Shown here: positions 37,710 to 46,384 of the stretch, in pieces
Position numbering within the stretch: position 1 is the first letter of the stretch
How the letters are laid out: each line of letters starts with the position of its first letter
Assembly (NCBI GenBank): GCA_016875395.1
Contig: VGRF01000005.1
Location: 124,001 to 188,000 of the forward strand
Reading direction: 5' to 3'
From: Deltaproteobacteria bacterium
GTDB taxonomy: Bacteria > Myxococcota_A > UBA9160 > UBA6930
DNA: 64,000 nt
Translations under genes and position numbers: made by a program
The notes under the pieces: model-generated
What the model was told of the DNA's origin: nothing
Database searches by the model: none
What the model saw: the letters and a program-made list of their open reading frames with translations, nothing else

Positions 37710-37743
37710 GAGGCCGGCGATCGCGCACGCGGTCGCCGGCCTC
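37710..37743 (+). terminator. Terminator hairpin after the TonB receptor gene
   Basis: Perfect 11-bp stem (37710-37720 with 37733-37743) that can extend inward by several more pairs, starting 20 bp after the receptor stop and followed by TCGCATTT. It separates the receptor from the second DUF3604 gene, which has its own ribosome-binding site. Confidence 0.65.
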
Positions 37744-37792
37744 TCGCATTTCGGCACGCGCGCGTGGCACGCTCCGCGCGCTCGGAGGAGCC

Positions 37793-40021
37793 ATGAAGAA
37801 GCTGGGCACTGCGCTCGCAGCGTTGTTGTTACTGGCGGGCGCCGCTTACCTCGTCACGAGCGAGGCCGGCCGTGGGCGCTTCGGCGCGCACGAGGAGCCG
37901 GGCACACCCCGCACGACTGCGCGCAGCTTTGCGCCCGCAGCTGCCGGCGCGAAGCAGATCCTGTACGGCGACCTGCACGTGCACACCACGTTCTCCGACG
38001 ACGCATTCAGCTTCAGCTTGCCGGCGCTCGGCGGCGAAGGCGCGCATCCCCCGGCGGACGCGTGCGACTTCGCGCGCTTCTGCTCGGCGCTCGACTTCTG
38101 GTCGATCAACGACCACGCGGAGCGCCTCACGCCGCGGCATTGGAGCGAGATCGTCGAGTCCGTGCGGCAGTGCAACGCGGTGACCGACGAGGCGAATCCG
38201 GACACGGTCGCGTTTCTCGGCTGGGAGTGGACGCAGATCGGCGACACGCCCGAGAACCACTACGGCCACAAGAACGTCGTGCTCGCGCACACGGACGACG
38301 CGCGCATTCCCGCGCGTCCGATCGGCGCCGAGCGCCCTGCGACGCGCAACTTGGTGGCCGTGCCGGTGCTCGGACGCGGCTTCATCGCGTTGACCGAAGG
38401 CGGTCGGTACCACGACTTCGCGCGGTTCCAGGCCGACAGCGACGCGGCGCCGATCTGCGCGAAGGGGGTGCCCGCGCGCGATCTCTCGAAGGACTGCATC
38501 GAGCTCGCGGCCACGCCCGCAGAGCTGTTCGCGAAGCTCGACGACTGGGGCCACGACTCGATCGTGATCCCGCACGGCACCACGTGGGGCATGTACACGC
38601 CGATGGGATCGGCGTGGGACAAGCAGCTGGTGGGCGACATGCACGACGAGGATCGCCAGACGCTGATCGAGGTGATGTCGGGCCACGGCGACAGCGAGGT
38701 CTATCGCGACTGGGAAGACATCGCGTGGGACGCGGACGGCAAGCCCGTGTGCCCCGCGCCGAAGCCTGATTACTTGCCGTCGTGCTGGCGCGCGGGTGAG
38801 ATCATTCGTGAGCGCTGCGCCGTAGTGGGCGAAAGTGCCGAGGAGTGCGAGGCGCGCGCAGTCCAAGCGCGCGCGAACTACGTCGCGATCGGGCTGCCCG
38901 GGCACCTCAGCGTGCCCGGCGCGCGCGCCGAGGACTGGCTCGACTCGGGGCAGTGCCGCGACTGCAAGACGCCCGCGTTCAACTACCGCCCGCGCGGCGC
39001 GATGCAGTACATCTTCGCGCTCGGCAACTTCGACGGCGGCGGCGCGCCACGCCGCTTCCGCTTCGGCGTGATGGCCGCGAGCGACAACCACTTCGCGCGG
39101 CCGGGCACGGGCTACAAGCCGCTGCGCGAAGGCCACAGCGAATCGATGAATCGCGCGGCGCTGCCGGCCGCGGACAGCCCGATCGCGCGCACCATGGCGC
39201 CGCCCCCGGTTGAGCCGCAGCCGCGCTCGGTGAAGGAGCTGCCGCCGGGACTCTCGGGCTTCCAGCTGTTCGAGACCGAGCGCCAGCAGTCGTACCTGAC
39301 AACCGGCGGCCTCACCGCGGTGCACGCCGACGGCCGCGACCGCGGCGCGATCTGGCGCGCGCTCCAGCGCCGCGAGGTCTACGGCACGAGCGGCCACCGC
39401 ATGCAGCTCTGGTTCGACCTCGTGAATCCGCCCGGCGCAGAACCGGGCGAGACGCTGCCGATGGGCAGCGAGGTCGCGATGAGCGAAGCGCCCACGTTCC
39501 AAGTGCGCGCGCTCGGCTCCTTCGAGCAGAAGCCCGGCTGCCCCGACGAGAGCGTGGATGCGCTCGGTCCGGGCGACGTGCAGCGCATTTGCCGCGGCGA
39601 GTGCCACAACCCGAGCGACGTGCGGCGCCCGATCACGCGCATCGAGATCGTGCGCATTCGGCCCCAACGAGTCGCTGGGGAGAACATCGCGCAGCTGATC
39701 GAGGACGCGTGGATGACGGTCCCGTGTTCTCCAAGCTCGGAAGGTTGCACTGTGACACTGAGCGATCCCGAGTTCGCGAGCGCGGGCCGCGAGACGCTCT
39801 ACTACGCGCGCGCCTTCGAGGCGCCCATCGACACCGTGAACGCTGGCGGCGTGCGCTGCGAGCGCGACGCGAACGGCAACTGCACGAGCGTGAACCTGTG
39901 TGCGCGCAACGACCCGAGCGAGCACTGCCTCACGCCCGAGGAGCCGCGCGCGTGGTCGTCTCCGATCTGGGTCATGCCCGCAGCGCCGCCCGCGACCGCG
40001 GAGGCGGTCGCAGCGCGCTGA
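37793..40021 (+). CDS. DUF3604 domain protein, copy 2
   Basis: 742 residues, with the same layout as copy 1: anchor or signal (LAALLLLAGAAYLVTS), LYGDLHVHTTFSDDAF, LDFWSINDHAERL, FLGWEWTQIGDTPENHYGHK, IPHGTTWGMYTPMG, EVMSGHGDSEVYRDW, CRDCKTPAFNYRPRGAMQYI and MAASDNHFARPGTGYKP. Long stretches agree with copy 1 nearly word for word, so the pair arose by duplication around the receptor gene. The Cys pattern is conserved. ATG 37793 follows GGAGGAG. The enzymatic role is unknown; a periplasmic or surface metal-hydrolase working on the receptor's ligand is an inference. Confidence 0.86.
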   Translation: MKKLGTALAALLLLAGAAYLVTSEAGRGRFGAHEEPGTPRTTARSFAPAAAGAKQILYGDLHVHTTFSDDAFSFSLPALGGEGAHPPADACDFARFCSALDFWSINDHAERLTPRHWSEIVESVRQCNAVTDEANPDTVAFLGWEWTQIGDTPENHYGHKNVVLAHTDDARIPARPIGAERPATRNLVAVPVLGRGFIALTEGGRYHDFARFQADSDAAPICAKGVPARDLSKDCIELAATPAELFAKLDDWGHDSIVIPHGTTWGMYTPMGSAWDKQLVGDMHDEDRQTLIEVMSGHGDSEVYRDWEDIAWDADGKPVCPAPKPDYLPSCWRAGEIIRERCAVVGESAEECEARAVQARANYVAIGLPGHLSVPGARAEDWLDSGQCRDCKTPAFNYRPRGAMQYIFALGNFDGGGAPRRFRFGVMAASDNHFARPGTGYKPLREGHSESMNRAALPAADSPIARTMAPPPVEPQPRSVKELPPGLSGFQLFETERQQSYLTTGGLTAVHADGRDRGAIWRALQRREVYGTSGHRMQLWFDLVNPPGAEPGETLPMGSEVAMSEAPTFQVRALGSFEQKPGCPDESVDALGPGDVQRICRGECHNPSDVRRPITRIEIVRIRPQRVAGENIAQLIEDAWMTVPCSPSSEGCTVTLSDPEFASAGRETLYYARAFEAPIDTVNAGGVRCERDANGNCTSVNLCARNDPSEHCLTPEEPRAWSSPIWVMPAAPPATAEAVAAR

Positions 40022-40050
40022 GTCCGTAACGACTCGAACGAGGAGCCCCG

Positions 40051-40830
40051 ATGAGCGCGATTCTCTACGACGTGACTGATGGCATCGCGACGATCACGAT
40101 CAACCGCCCCGAGAAGCGCAACGCGATGTCGTTCGTGGTGCTGGGCGAGTTCATCGAGGCGACGAAGCGCGCGGGCACGGACGACGCCGCGCGCGTCGTG
40201 ATCGTGACCGGCGCGGGCGGCGCGTTCTGCGCGGGCACCGATCTCTCGGATCTGGCGAGCCGCCCTCCCGAGAACCGTGGCCTGCGCGGCCGCGCGGACG
40301 AGACCGATCGCTGGTGGCCGCTCGTGACATGCCCGAAGCCCGTGATCGCGGCAGTCGACGGCGCGGCGGTCGGCATGGGCGCGGAGTTCACGAGCCAGTG
40401 CGACGTGCGCATCGCTTCGACTCGCGCGCGCTTCGCCTGGAACTTCGCGCATCGCGGCCTCGTGCCCGACACGGGCGCCGGGACGTGGATCCTGCCGCGC
40501 TTGTTAGGGCACTCGCGCGCGCTCGAGCTGCTCTACTCGGGCCGCTTCGTGGACGCGCAGGAGGCGCTCGCGATCGGCTACGTGCTGAAGGTCGTGGAGC
40601 CCGAGAAGCTGCTGGACGAGGCGCGCTCGCTGGCGGTGAGCTTTCTCGCGGGCTCGCCGCTCTCGCACCGGCTACTGAAGGACCTCGTCTATCAGGGCGA
40701 GTCGCGCGACTTCGGCGCGCACATGGATGCGCACACCGGCGCGATGAAGACGTGCTTTTCGTCCGATGACCACCGCGAGGGCGTCGCGTCGTTCCTCGAG
40801 CGCCGGCCCGCGAAGTTCACGGGGCGCTAG
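40051..40830 (+). CDS. Enoyl-CoA hydratase/isomerase family protein
   Basis: Crotonase-fold protein of 259 residues that acts on acyl-CoA thioesters. Visible are VTDGIATITINRPEKRNAM, the first oxyanion loop GAFCAGTDLSDL and the second CPKPVIAAVDGAAVGMGAEF, followed by SQCDVRIASTRARFAWNFAHRGLVPDTGAG. The usual first catalytic Glu region has GAEFTSQ, while the position normally holding the second Glu reads LVPDTGAG, so reaction type cannot be fixed. It starts 29 bp after the DUF3604 gene with GAGGAG upstream and may be co-transcribed. Stop is TAG. Confidence 0.88.
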   Translation: MSAILYDVTDGIATITINRPEKRNAMSFVVLGEFIEATKRAGTDDAARVVIVTGAGGAFCAGTDLSDLASRPPENRGLRGRADETDRWWPLVTCPKPVIAAVDGAAVGMGAEFTSQCDVRIASTRARFAWNFAHRGLVPDTGAGTWILPRLLGHSRALELLYSGRFVDAQEALAIGYVLKVVEPEKLLDEARSLAVSFLAGSPLSHRLLKDLVYQGESRDFGAHMDAHTGAMKTCFSSDDHREGVASFLERRPAKFTGR

Positions 40831-40913
40831 GTCTGCATCGGTCGGGGATGTCCCGGGGCGCTTCGTAGTGCGCAGTTCGAGGTGCTGCGTGGCAGCGCCC
40901 CGGTTTCCTTGTG

Positions 40914-40950
40914 CTTCGCTCGCCTCCGCAGACTCCGGCTCGCTGCGCGC
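40914..40950 (-). repeat. Dispersed 37-bp intergenic repeat, copy 2
   Basis: Reverse-strand copy of the 19509-19545 repeat, 36 of 37 bases identical. It lies in the 289-bp gap 40831-41119 between the enoyl-CoA hydratase and DoxX genes, in which no gene could be supported. Confidence 0.7.
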
Positions 40951-41119
40951 CGCGCCACGCATCGAGCACGAACCTGCAGGGCGCTCGCGGCTTGCGGTTC
41001 ACATCGAGCCCGCGTTTCGTCGTCATTGGCGCAGCGGCGGCGCGGGTCGCCGCTTCGCTTCTTCCTTCGCTCGGGATCACGCGCTGCGGTAGAAAGCGCG
41101 CTTCGCACTCGGAGACCCC

Positions 41120-41563
41120 ATGGACCTCGCCTCGCTGCTCACCGGCCCGCTGTTCGCGGGCGCGCTCGACCTTGCGCTGCTCGTCGGGCGCGTCGCGATC
41201 GGCGTGTGCTTCGTGATTCACGCGCTCGGCAAGCTCGGGCTCGTGGGCACGGGCAACATGCAGGGCTTCACGGACTGGCTGCGCAGCCTCGGCGTGCCGA
41301 TGCCCGAGCTCAACGCGCGCATGGCGATGCTCTCCGAGCTGCTCGGCGGCAGCGCGCTCGCGCTCGGCCTGATGACTCGCCCAGCGTGCGCGGTGCTGAT
41401 CGGCACGATGGCCGTCGCGGGCGTGCTCGGGCACAAAGGCGCGGGCTACCTGATCACGAACAACCCGCCCGGCGCCGAGTACACGATCAACCTCGCGGTG
41501 ATCTGCGCGATGTTCTTCCTGCTCGGCCCCGGCGCGTACTCGCTCGACGCGCTGCTGTTCTGA
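41120..41563 (+). CDS. DoxX family membrane protein
   Basis: 147 residues with four hydrophobic segments: ALLVGRVAIGVCFVIHALGK, SELLGGSALALGLM, AVLIGTMAVAGVLG and INLAVICAMFFLLGPG. The opening, GFTDWLRSLGVPMPEL and the GAEYTINLAVI segment are usual for DoxX/DoxD-type proteins such as YphA, whose cellular roles are mostly unclear, with links to redox and sulfur metabolism. It ends seven bases before the SDR gene and is probably in one operon with the SDR and the flavoprotein. Confidence 0.85.
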   Translation: MDLASLLTGPLFAGALDLALLVGRVAIGVCFVIHALGKLGLVGTGNMQGFTDWLRSLGVPMPELNARMAMLSELLGGSALALGLMTRPACAVLIGTMAVAGVLGHKGAGYLITNNPPGAEYTINLAVICAMFFLLGPGAYSLDALLF

Positions 41564-41570
41564 GCCTTCG

Positions 41571-42350
41571 ATGCGACTCGCGAACAAGATCGCCCTGATC
41601 ACTGGCGCGGCGCGCGGAACGGGTGAGCAGACCGCGCGACTGTTCGCGGCGGAGGGAGCGCGCGTCGTGATCGGCGACGTGCTCGAGGCCGAGGGGCGCG
41701 CGGTGGCGCAGTCGCTCGGGGCGGCAGCGCACTTCGTGAAGCTCGACGTCACGAGCGAGGCGAGCTGGGCGGGCGCGGTGGAGGAGACGCGCGCTCGCTT
41801 CGGCGGGCTGAACGTGCTCGTGAACAACGCGGGCCTCTTGCACCGCGCGCCGCTGGAGGAGACGAGCGTCGATACGTACGAGCGCTTGTTTCGCGTGAAC
41901 CAGCTGGGCCCGTTCCTCGGCATCAAGGCCGTTACGCCCGCGCTGAAGGCCGCAGGCGGCGGCTCGATCGTGAACATCTCCTCGATCGACGGCCTCATGG
42001 CCCACAACAACCTCGTCGCCTACGCCTCGACCAAGTGGGCGCTGCGCGGCATCACGCGCGTCGCGGCGCTCGAGCTCGGCGTGCACGGCATCCGCGTCAA
42101 CGCGGTGTGCCCCGAGGTCGGTGGCCCCGCGATGCGCGCGCCCTACGTGCCCGCGGGCATCGACCCCGAGAAGATTCTCGCGATCGCGCACGAAATCATT
42201 CCGTACAACCGCAAGCGCGAGCCCGTCGAGCTGATCCGCGATGTCGCGCGCATGGTGCTGTTCCTCGCGTCGGACGAGTCGCTCTCGTGCACCGGGGCGG
42301 ACTACGCGGTGGATGCGGGCGGCAGCGCCGGCGTGCGCACCAAGTACTGA
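41571..42350 (+). CDS. SDR family oxidoreductase (hydroxysteroid dehydrogenase-like)
   Basis: 259-residue classical SDR. NAD(P) loop TGAARGTGEQTA, LDVTSEASW, NNAGLLHRAP, catalytic Ser in VNISSIDGLMAH, catalytic Tyr-Lys in YASTKWALRG, and NAVCPEVGGP. The spelling with GARGTGEQTAR and SSIDGL is common in the 3-alpha/20-beta-hydroxysteroid dehydrogenase-like group. Followed 13 bp later by a flavoprotein that resembles ketosteroid dehydrogenases, so steroid or other alicyclic ketone metabolism is possible but not shown. Confidence 0.88.
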   Translation: MRLANKIALITGAARGTGEQTARLFAAEGARVVIGDVLEAEGRAVAQSLGAAAHFVKLDVTSEASWAGAVEETRARFGGLNVLVNNAGLLHRAPLEETSVDTYERLFRVNQLGPFLGIKAVTPALKAAGGGSIVNISSIDGLMAHNNLVAYASTKWALRGITRVAALELGVHGIRVNAVCPEVGGPAMRAPYVPAGIDPEKILAIAHEIIPYNRKREPVELIRDVARMVLFLASDESLSCTGADYAVDAGGSAGVRTKY

Positions 42351-42363
42351 GCGGGAGGCGACG

Positions 42364-43809
42364 TTGCTTCGCACAGGAATTCGCGCGCTCTCCGAGATTC
42401 CGCGTTTCGACGAGGAGTGCGACGTGCTCGTCGTCGGCCTCGGCTGCGCGGGCGCGAGCGCGGCGATCGAGGGGCGCGAGGGCGGCGCCGACGTGATCGC
42501 GCTCGAGCGCTCGAGCGGCGGCGGCGGCACCTCCGCGATGTCGGGCGGCGTGCTCTATCTCGGCGGCGGCACCAAGCTGCAGCGCGCGTGCGGCTTCGAG
42601 GATTCGCCCGAGGAGATGTTCAAGTACTTGATGGCTTCGGTCGGCAAGTCGCCCGACGAGGCGAAGATCCGCCCCTACTGCGAAGAGAGCCCTGCGCACT
42701 ACGACTGGATCTGCGCGCAGGGCGTGCCGTTCAAGGAGACGTTCTATTACGGCTGCTCGGGTGAGCCGCCGACCGACGACGGCCTCGTGTGGTCCGGGTC
42801 GGAGAAGACGCACCCGTTCAAGGATCTCGCAAAGCCGGCGCCGCGTGGCCACGTGCCGAAGCATCCGCACCAGACCGGCCACGTGATCATGAAGCACATG
42901 ATCGCGAGCGCTCGCGCGCGCGGCGCGCGGATCCAGGGCGACTCGCGCGTGACGGCGCTCGTGCTCGCGGCGGATGGCGCGGTCGTGGGCGCGGTCGCCG
43001 AGAGCTACGGCAAGGAGCGCACGCTGCGCGCGCGCGGCGGCGTGGTGATCGCGACGGGCGGCTTCGTGCTGAACGACGAGATGCTGCGCACGTGGGTGCC
43101 CGACGGCCTGCGCTGCTCGATGCGCGTCGCGGCCGACGGCGACGACGGCAGCGGCATTCGCCTCGGCATGGCGGCGGGCGCCGACGTCGCGCACATGGAC
43201 AAGGCCTCGGTCTCGCTGCCGGTCACGCAGCCGTGGGGTCTCAAGCGCGGCGTGATCGTCAACGCGCAGGGCCAGCGCTTCATCAACGAGGACACCTATT
43301 ACGGACGGCTGGGTGAGTGGGCGCTCTTCCACCACGGCGGCCGCGCGTGGATGATCGTCGACGACGAGATCTTCGAGAAGAACGAGTACCCGAACACCGG
43401 CAACGTCGCGGCGGCGGGCGAGACGATCGCGGAGCTCGAAGCCGAGCTCGGCTTCGCGAAGGGCACGCTCGAGCGCACCGTCGCGCTCTACAACGAGTAC
43501 GCCGCGAGAGGCGAGGATCCGCTGTTCGGGAAGCAGGCGGAGTGGCTGAAACCGCTCACGAAGCCGCCCTTCGGCGCGCTGCACTGCTCCACCGAGAACT
43601 GTCTCTACGCGGTGTTCACGCTCGGCGGACTCGTCACGGACGCCGAGGGACGCGTGCTCGATCCGGGCCGCCGCGTCATCGCCGGCCTCTACGCCGCCGG
43701 CCGCGCGAGCGCGGGCATCGCGGTGGGCAGCTACTCGAGCGGCCTGTCATTAGGGGACGGCACGTTCTTCGGGCGACGCGCGGGCAGGGCGGCGGCGAAG
43801 GGGCGGTGA
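42364..43809 (+). CDS. FAD-dependent oxidoreductase (fumarate reductase/3-ketosteroid dehydrogenase family)
   Basis: 481 residues. FAD loop CDVLVVGLGCAGASAAI, ERSSGGGGTSAMSGGVLYLGGG, and the C-terminal flavin-binding GLYAAGRASAGIAVGSYSSGLSLGDGTFFGRRAG. The middle cap domain has VIATGGFVLNDEML and RFINEDTYYGRLGEWA. The family includes fumarate reductase-like and delta-1 or delta-4 ketosteroid dehydrogenases; the SDR partner favours a steroid-type substrate. The start is TTG 42364 with GGGAGG six bases upstream, which I prefer because the reading frame further up overlaps the SDR gene. Confidence 0.85.
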   Translation: MLRTGIRALSEIPRFDEECDVLVVGLGCAGASAAIEGREGGADVIALERSSGGGGTSAMSGGVLYLGGGTKLQRACGFEDSPEEMFKYLMASVGKSPDEAKIRPYCEESPAHYDWICAQGVPFKETFYYGCSGEPPTDDGLVWSGSEKTHPFKDLAKPAPRGHVPKHPHQTGHVIMKHMIASARARGARIQGDSRVTALVLAADGAVVGAVAESYGKERTLRARGGVVIATGGFVLNDEMLRTWVPDGLRCSMRVAADGDDGSGIRLGMAAGADVAHMDKASVSLPVTQPWGLKRGVIVNAQGQRFINEDTYYGRLGEWALFHHGGRAWMIVDDEIFEKNEYPNTGNVAAAGETIAELEAELGFAKGTLERTVALYNEYAARGEDPLFGKQAEWLKPLTKPPFGALHCSTENCLYAVFTLGGLVTDAEGRVLDPGRRVIAGLYAAGRASAGIAVGSYSSGLSLGDGTFFGRRAGRAAAKGR

Positions 43810-43811
43810 GA

Positions 43812-44147
43812 TCAGCGCATGGGCCGGCGCGCGAATGGGCCAGGCCCGCGGCTCGTGTGCCAGATCGCAAGGACCTCGATTCGCCTCCGTGCCTCGTCGA
43901 CCCGGTAGTAAACGAAGTACCCCGCGCGAGGCAGAAGCACTCGCCGCACTCCACGCAAGTGGGGTTGAGCGCGCTGGCCGATGCTCGGGTGGTCCGTGAT
44001 CAGGCGCAGCGCAACCGTCAGCTCGACGCGAAACGCGTGCGGAGCCGCGCGCCGATTGCGTCGCTACCACCCGGAGATTCGGCGGAGCTCGACTCGTGCG
44101 CGCGGAGTGAAGGCGAAGCCGAAGGGTCGCTCACTTGATTCGTTCAA
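43812..44147 (-). pseudogene. ParE/RelE-family toxin with in-frame TAG
   Basis: Toxin of a type II module. The frame from TTG 44147 (inside the end of the antitoxin gene) to TGA 43812 has 111 codons and one internal TAG at 44064-44066, codon 28. Before it: FAFTPRARVELRRISGW; after it: RRNRRAAPHAFRVELTVAL, LITDHPSIGQR, RVLLPRAGYFVYYRVDE and IEVLAIWHTSRGPGP, the normal ParE order. At the TAG relatives usually carry Trp (WW pair), and TGG to TAG is a single change. As written the toxin would be cut to 27 residues and inactive. Confidence 0.78.
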
Positions 44148-44349
44148 GTTCCCGCATCACCGCGGGACCGTCGATCAGCCGCCCCTCGTCCGCCTCACGA
44201 ACGGACAGAAGCAGCAGCTGTTCTTGCTCTGGGGTGAGCTCAAATGCGCTCTCGTCGGCGAGGCCAACGACTACCTCGGCGCCGTCGCAGAGTTGTTCGC
44301 CCTCGACGACGATCTTGCCGGCCTTCACCTTGCCTTTGACGAAGCGCAT
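44131..44349 (-). CDS. Antitoxin of a ParE/RelE-type module
   Basis: 72 residues: VKGKVKAGKIVVEGE, LCDGAEVVVGLADE, FELTPEQEQLLLLSVREAD and VMRELERIK. A short beta N-terminus followed by a helical acidic C-terminus is the pattern of small antitoxins coded just before ParE-like toxins. Its stop overlaps the toxin frame by 17 bp, a typical arrangement. As the toxin frame is broken, the antitoxin may be a leftover or serve another toxin. The DNA-binding half would autoregulate the pair. Confidence 0.72.
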   Translation of the reverse strand: MRFVKGKVKAGKIVVEGEQLCDGAEVVVGLADESAFELTPEQEQLLLLSVREADEGRLIDGPAVMRELERIK

Positions 44350-44427
44350 GCCCGCGAACCTATCCCCGCCCCGCGCCCCCGTCGACGACGAACATCGTCA
44401 AAGTGCGTCCGCTCGCGTTCGTTTCGC

Positions 44428-45066
44428 TCAGAGCAGCGCGTCGAGCGCTGCGAGCGCGTCCGCGAGATCGCTCTTCACGAGCACGCCGCGAATGCCGAGC
44501 GCCTCGGCGGCGGCGACGTTGCTCGCCGCGTCGTCGAGGAACAGGCACTCCTCGGGCGCGACCTCACCTAACAACGCGAGCGTGTGCTGGAAGATCGCGG
44601 GGTTCGGCTTGCGCATGCGCACCTCGCTCGAGTCGACGATCACCTGAAAAAGCTCGCCTGTGGGGAGCATTTTCCGCCACGACTCGCGGAACTCCACGAT
44701 GTTGTTCGTGACGAGCGCGGTGCGATAGCCGCGTTCCACCACGGCGCGCGCGCGCGCGACCATCGCGTCGTAGGCGCCGCGCGGGCCGTTCGCCATCGAC
44801 GCGAAGAGCTTGAACGGATCCGCGTCGACGCCCTCCGCACGCCCGAGCTCGAGGATCGCGTTGCGTGCATCCATCAGCGCGATCTCGCCGCGTTCGAGGC
44901 GATGCCACGGGTGGTCCGTGTCTTCGTGATACGGCCCGAACACCAGCTCGAGCACGCGCTCGGGGCTCGCGCCGATCTGCGCGCCGTAGCTCCTCGCACC
45001 GTCGAAGGGGCTCGGCGTGAAGACGCCGCCGAAGTCGAAGAGCACTGCGCGCGTGCGGGTGGTCAT
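44428..45066 (-). CDS. HAD superfamily phosphatase
   Basis: 212-residue HAD-IA hydrolase. Motif I is AVLFDFGGVFTPSPF, with Asp nucleophile; the second Asp of DxDx is replaced by Gly, as in the group related to the soluble epoxide hydrolase N-terminal phosphatase. Motif II is TALVTNNIVEF, motif III Lys in MRKPNPAIFQ, and motif IV EECLFLDDAASNVAAAEALG. Start ATG 45066. Substrate unknown. The 169 bp between it and the monooxygenase upstream hold nothing I can identify. Confidence 0.87.
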   Translation of the reverse strand: MTTRTRAVLFDFGGVFTPSPFDGARSYGAQIGASPERVLELVFGPYHEDTDHPWHRLERGEIALMDARNAILELGRAEGVDADPFKLFASMANGPRGAYDAMVARARAVVERGYRTALVTNNIVEFRESWRKMLPTGELFQVIVDSSEVRMRKPNPAIFQHTLALLGEVAPEECLFLDDAASNVAAAEALGIRGVLVKSDLADALAALDALL

Positions 45067-45235
45067 GAGGCGCGAGGCGCGCCTGCGCAGCGGCTCCGGC
45101 GGGCGGAAGCCCGGTCGTCGCGCGCGGGTTGCTCGGCGGATGCTGCGGGCGGCGCTGCGCGCCGCCGCTGATCCGCTCGTCTCGGTGTGGCGTGGGGTGC
45201 GCGGGTTCGCTCGTGCGGGCGTGGCTGGCAGCGCG

Positions 45236-46285
45236 TCACAGCGGCTTCAGCTCCGCCACTTCCGCCATCACCTCGAGCGCGCGCTCCTGCTCCGTGTGCA
45301 GCGTGAGCCCCGTCAGGCCCTCGAGGTCGCGCCACGCGCGGAAGCGCTCGCGGATGCGTGCGGGCGGCCCGATCAGCGCGCCCTGATCCACGTACTCGTC
45401 GGGCACCGCGGCGAACGCCTCGGCCTTCTTGCCCGCGAGGAAAAGCTCCTGAATCCGCTCCGCCGCCTCGGGAAAGCCGCGCAGCTTCATAATCTCCTTG
45501 TGGAAGTTCTTGCTCTTCGCGCCCATGCCGCCGACGTAGAGGCCGATGAACGGCTTCTGCTTGTCGATCGCGCCGCGCACGTCGTCGGTCACGTTGACCT
45601 GGCAGCCGCCCTGGATCTCGAAGCCGCGCCCGAGTCCTTTGCCGCCGCCCGCCTTCGCGAAGCCGTTCTCGAGCCACGGCTTGAAGATCTGCTTCGTCTC
45701 CGGGTTGTATCCCATCGGCAGCCAGCCATCGGCGAGCTCAGCTGTTAGGGCGACGTTCGCAGGCTGGCCGGTGCCGAGAAAAATCTTCGTCGCCGGGTCG
45801 GTGTGCAGCACGCTCTTCAGCGGCTTGCCGAGGCCCGACGAACCGGGGCCGCGATACGGCAGCTGAATCTCGGGGCCGTCGTGCGACACGGGTCCCTCGC
45901 GCCGTAACACCTTGCGCACGATCTCCACGTAGTCGCGCAGCCGCGCGTTCGGCTTGCCCCACGGCGTGCCGTACCAGCCCTCGACGATCTGCGGACCCGA
46001 GAGACCGAGGCCGATGATCACGCGGCCTCCTCCCGCGAGCTGATCGACCGTCGCCATCGCGAGCGCCGTCGCGGCCGGCGTGCGCGCCGCGGTCTGGATC
46101 ACCGCCGTGCCGAGGCGGATGCGCTTCGTGTGTGCGGCGATGTAGGCGAGCGGCGTGATCGCGTCCTGCCCGTAGATCTCCGCCGTCCACACCGAGTCGA
46201 AGCCGAGCTGCTCGGCCTTCACGACGCGCTCGATGGGCACCTTCACCTGCGGGTTCGCCCACTGCAGTGCGAGTCCGAGCTTCAC
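45236..46285 (-). CDS. Luciferase-like F420-dependent oxidoreductase (Rv3520c-like)
   Basis: 349-residue TIM-barrel oxidoreductase. It opens VKLGLALQWANP and has AEQLGFDSVWTAEIYGQDA, LGTAVIQTAARTPAATAL, VDQLAGGGRVIIGLGLSGPQ and VEGWYGTPWGKP, which mark the TIGR03559 group whose type is Rv3520c. Such proteins use F420 in Mycobacterium; whether this organism makes F420 cannot be seen here. GTG 46285 has AAGGAGG five bases upstream. ELADGWLPMGYNPET is the usual C-terminal domain link. Divergent from the methyltransferase gene. Confidence 0.87.
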   Translation of the reverse strand: MKLGLALQWANPQVKVPIERVVKAEQLGFDSVWTAEIYGQDAITPLAYIAAHTKRIRLGTAVIQTAARTPAATALAMATVDQLAGGGRVIIGLGLSGPQIVEGWYGTPWGKPNARLRDYVEIVRKVLRREGPVSHDGPEIQLPYRGPGSSGLGKPLKSVLHTDPATKIFLGTGQPANVALTAELADGWLPMGYNPETKQIFKPWLENGFAKAGGGKGLGRGFEIQGGCQVNVTDDVRGAIDKQKPFIGLYVGGMGAKSKNFHKEIMKLRGFPEAAERIQELFLAGKKAEAFAAVPDEYVDQGALIGPPARIRERFRAWRDLEGLTGLTLHTEQERALEVMAEVAELKPL

Positions 46286-46384
46286 GTGCGCCTCCTTCGC
46301 GAGAGCGAGTGGGTAGCGCGCCGCGCAGTCGAAGCGATGCACGCGAGTTGACTCGCGCGCCGCCCCGGCGCGAGCATCGCGCCG

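Noticed and set aside
35414-44066. TAG read as a sense codon throughout the genome
   Set aside because: TAG ends at least four clearly complete genes in the window (stops at 22428, 40830, 53171 and 58070). Local readthrough remains open.
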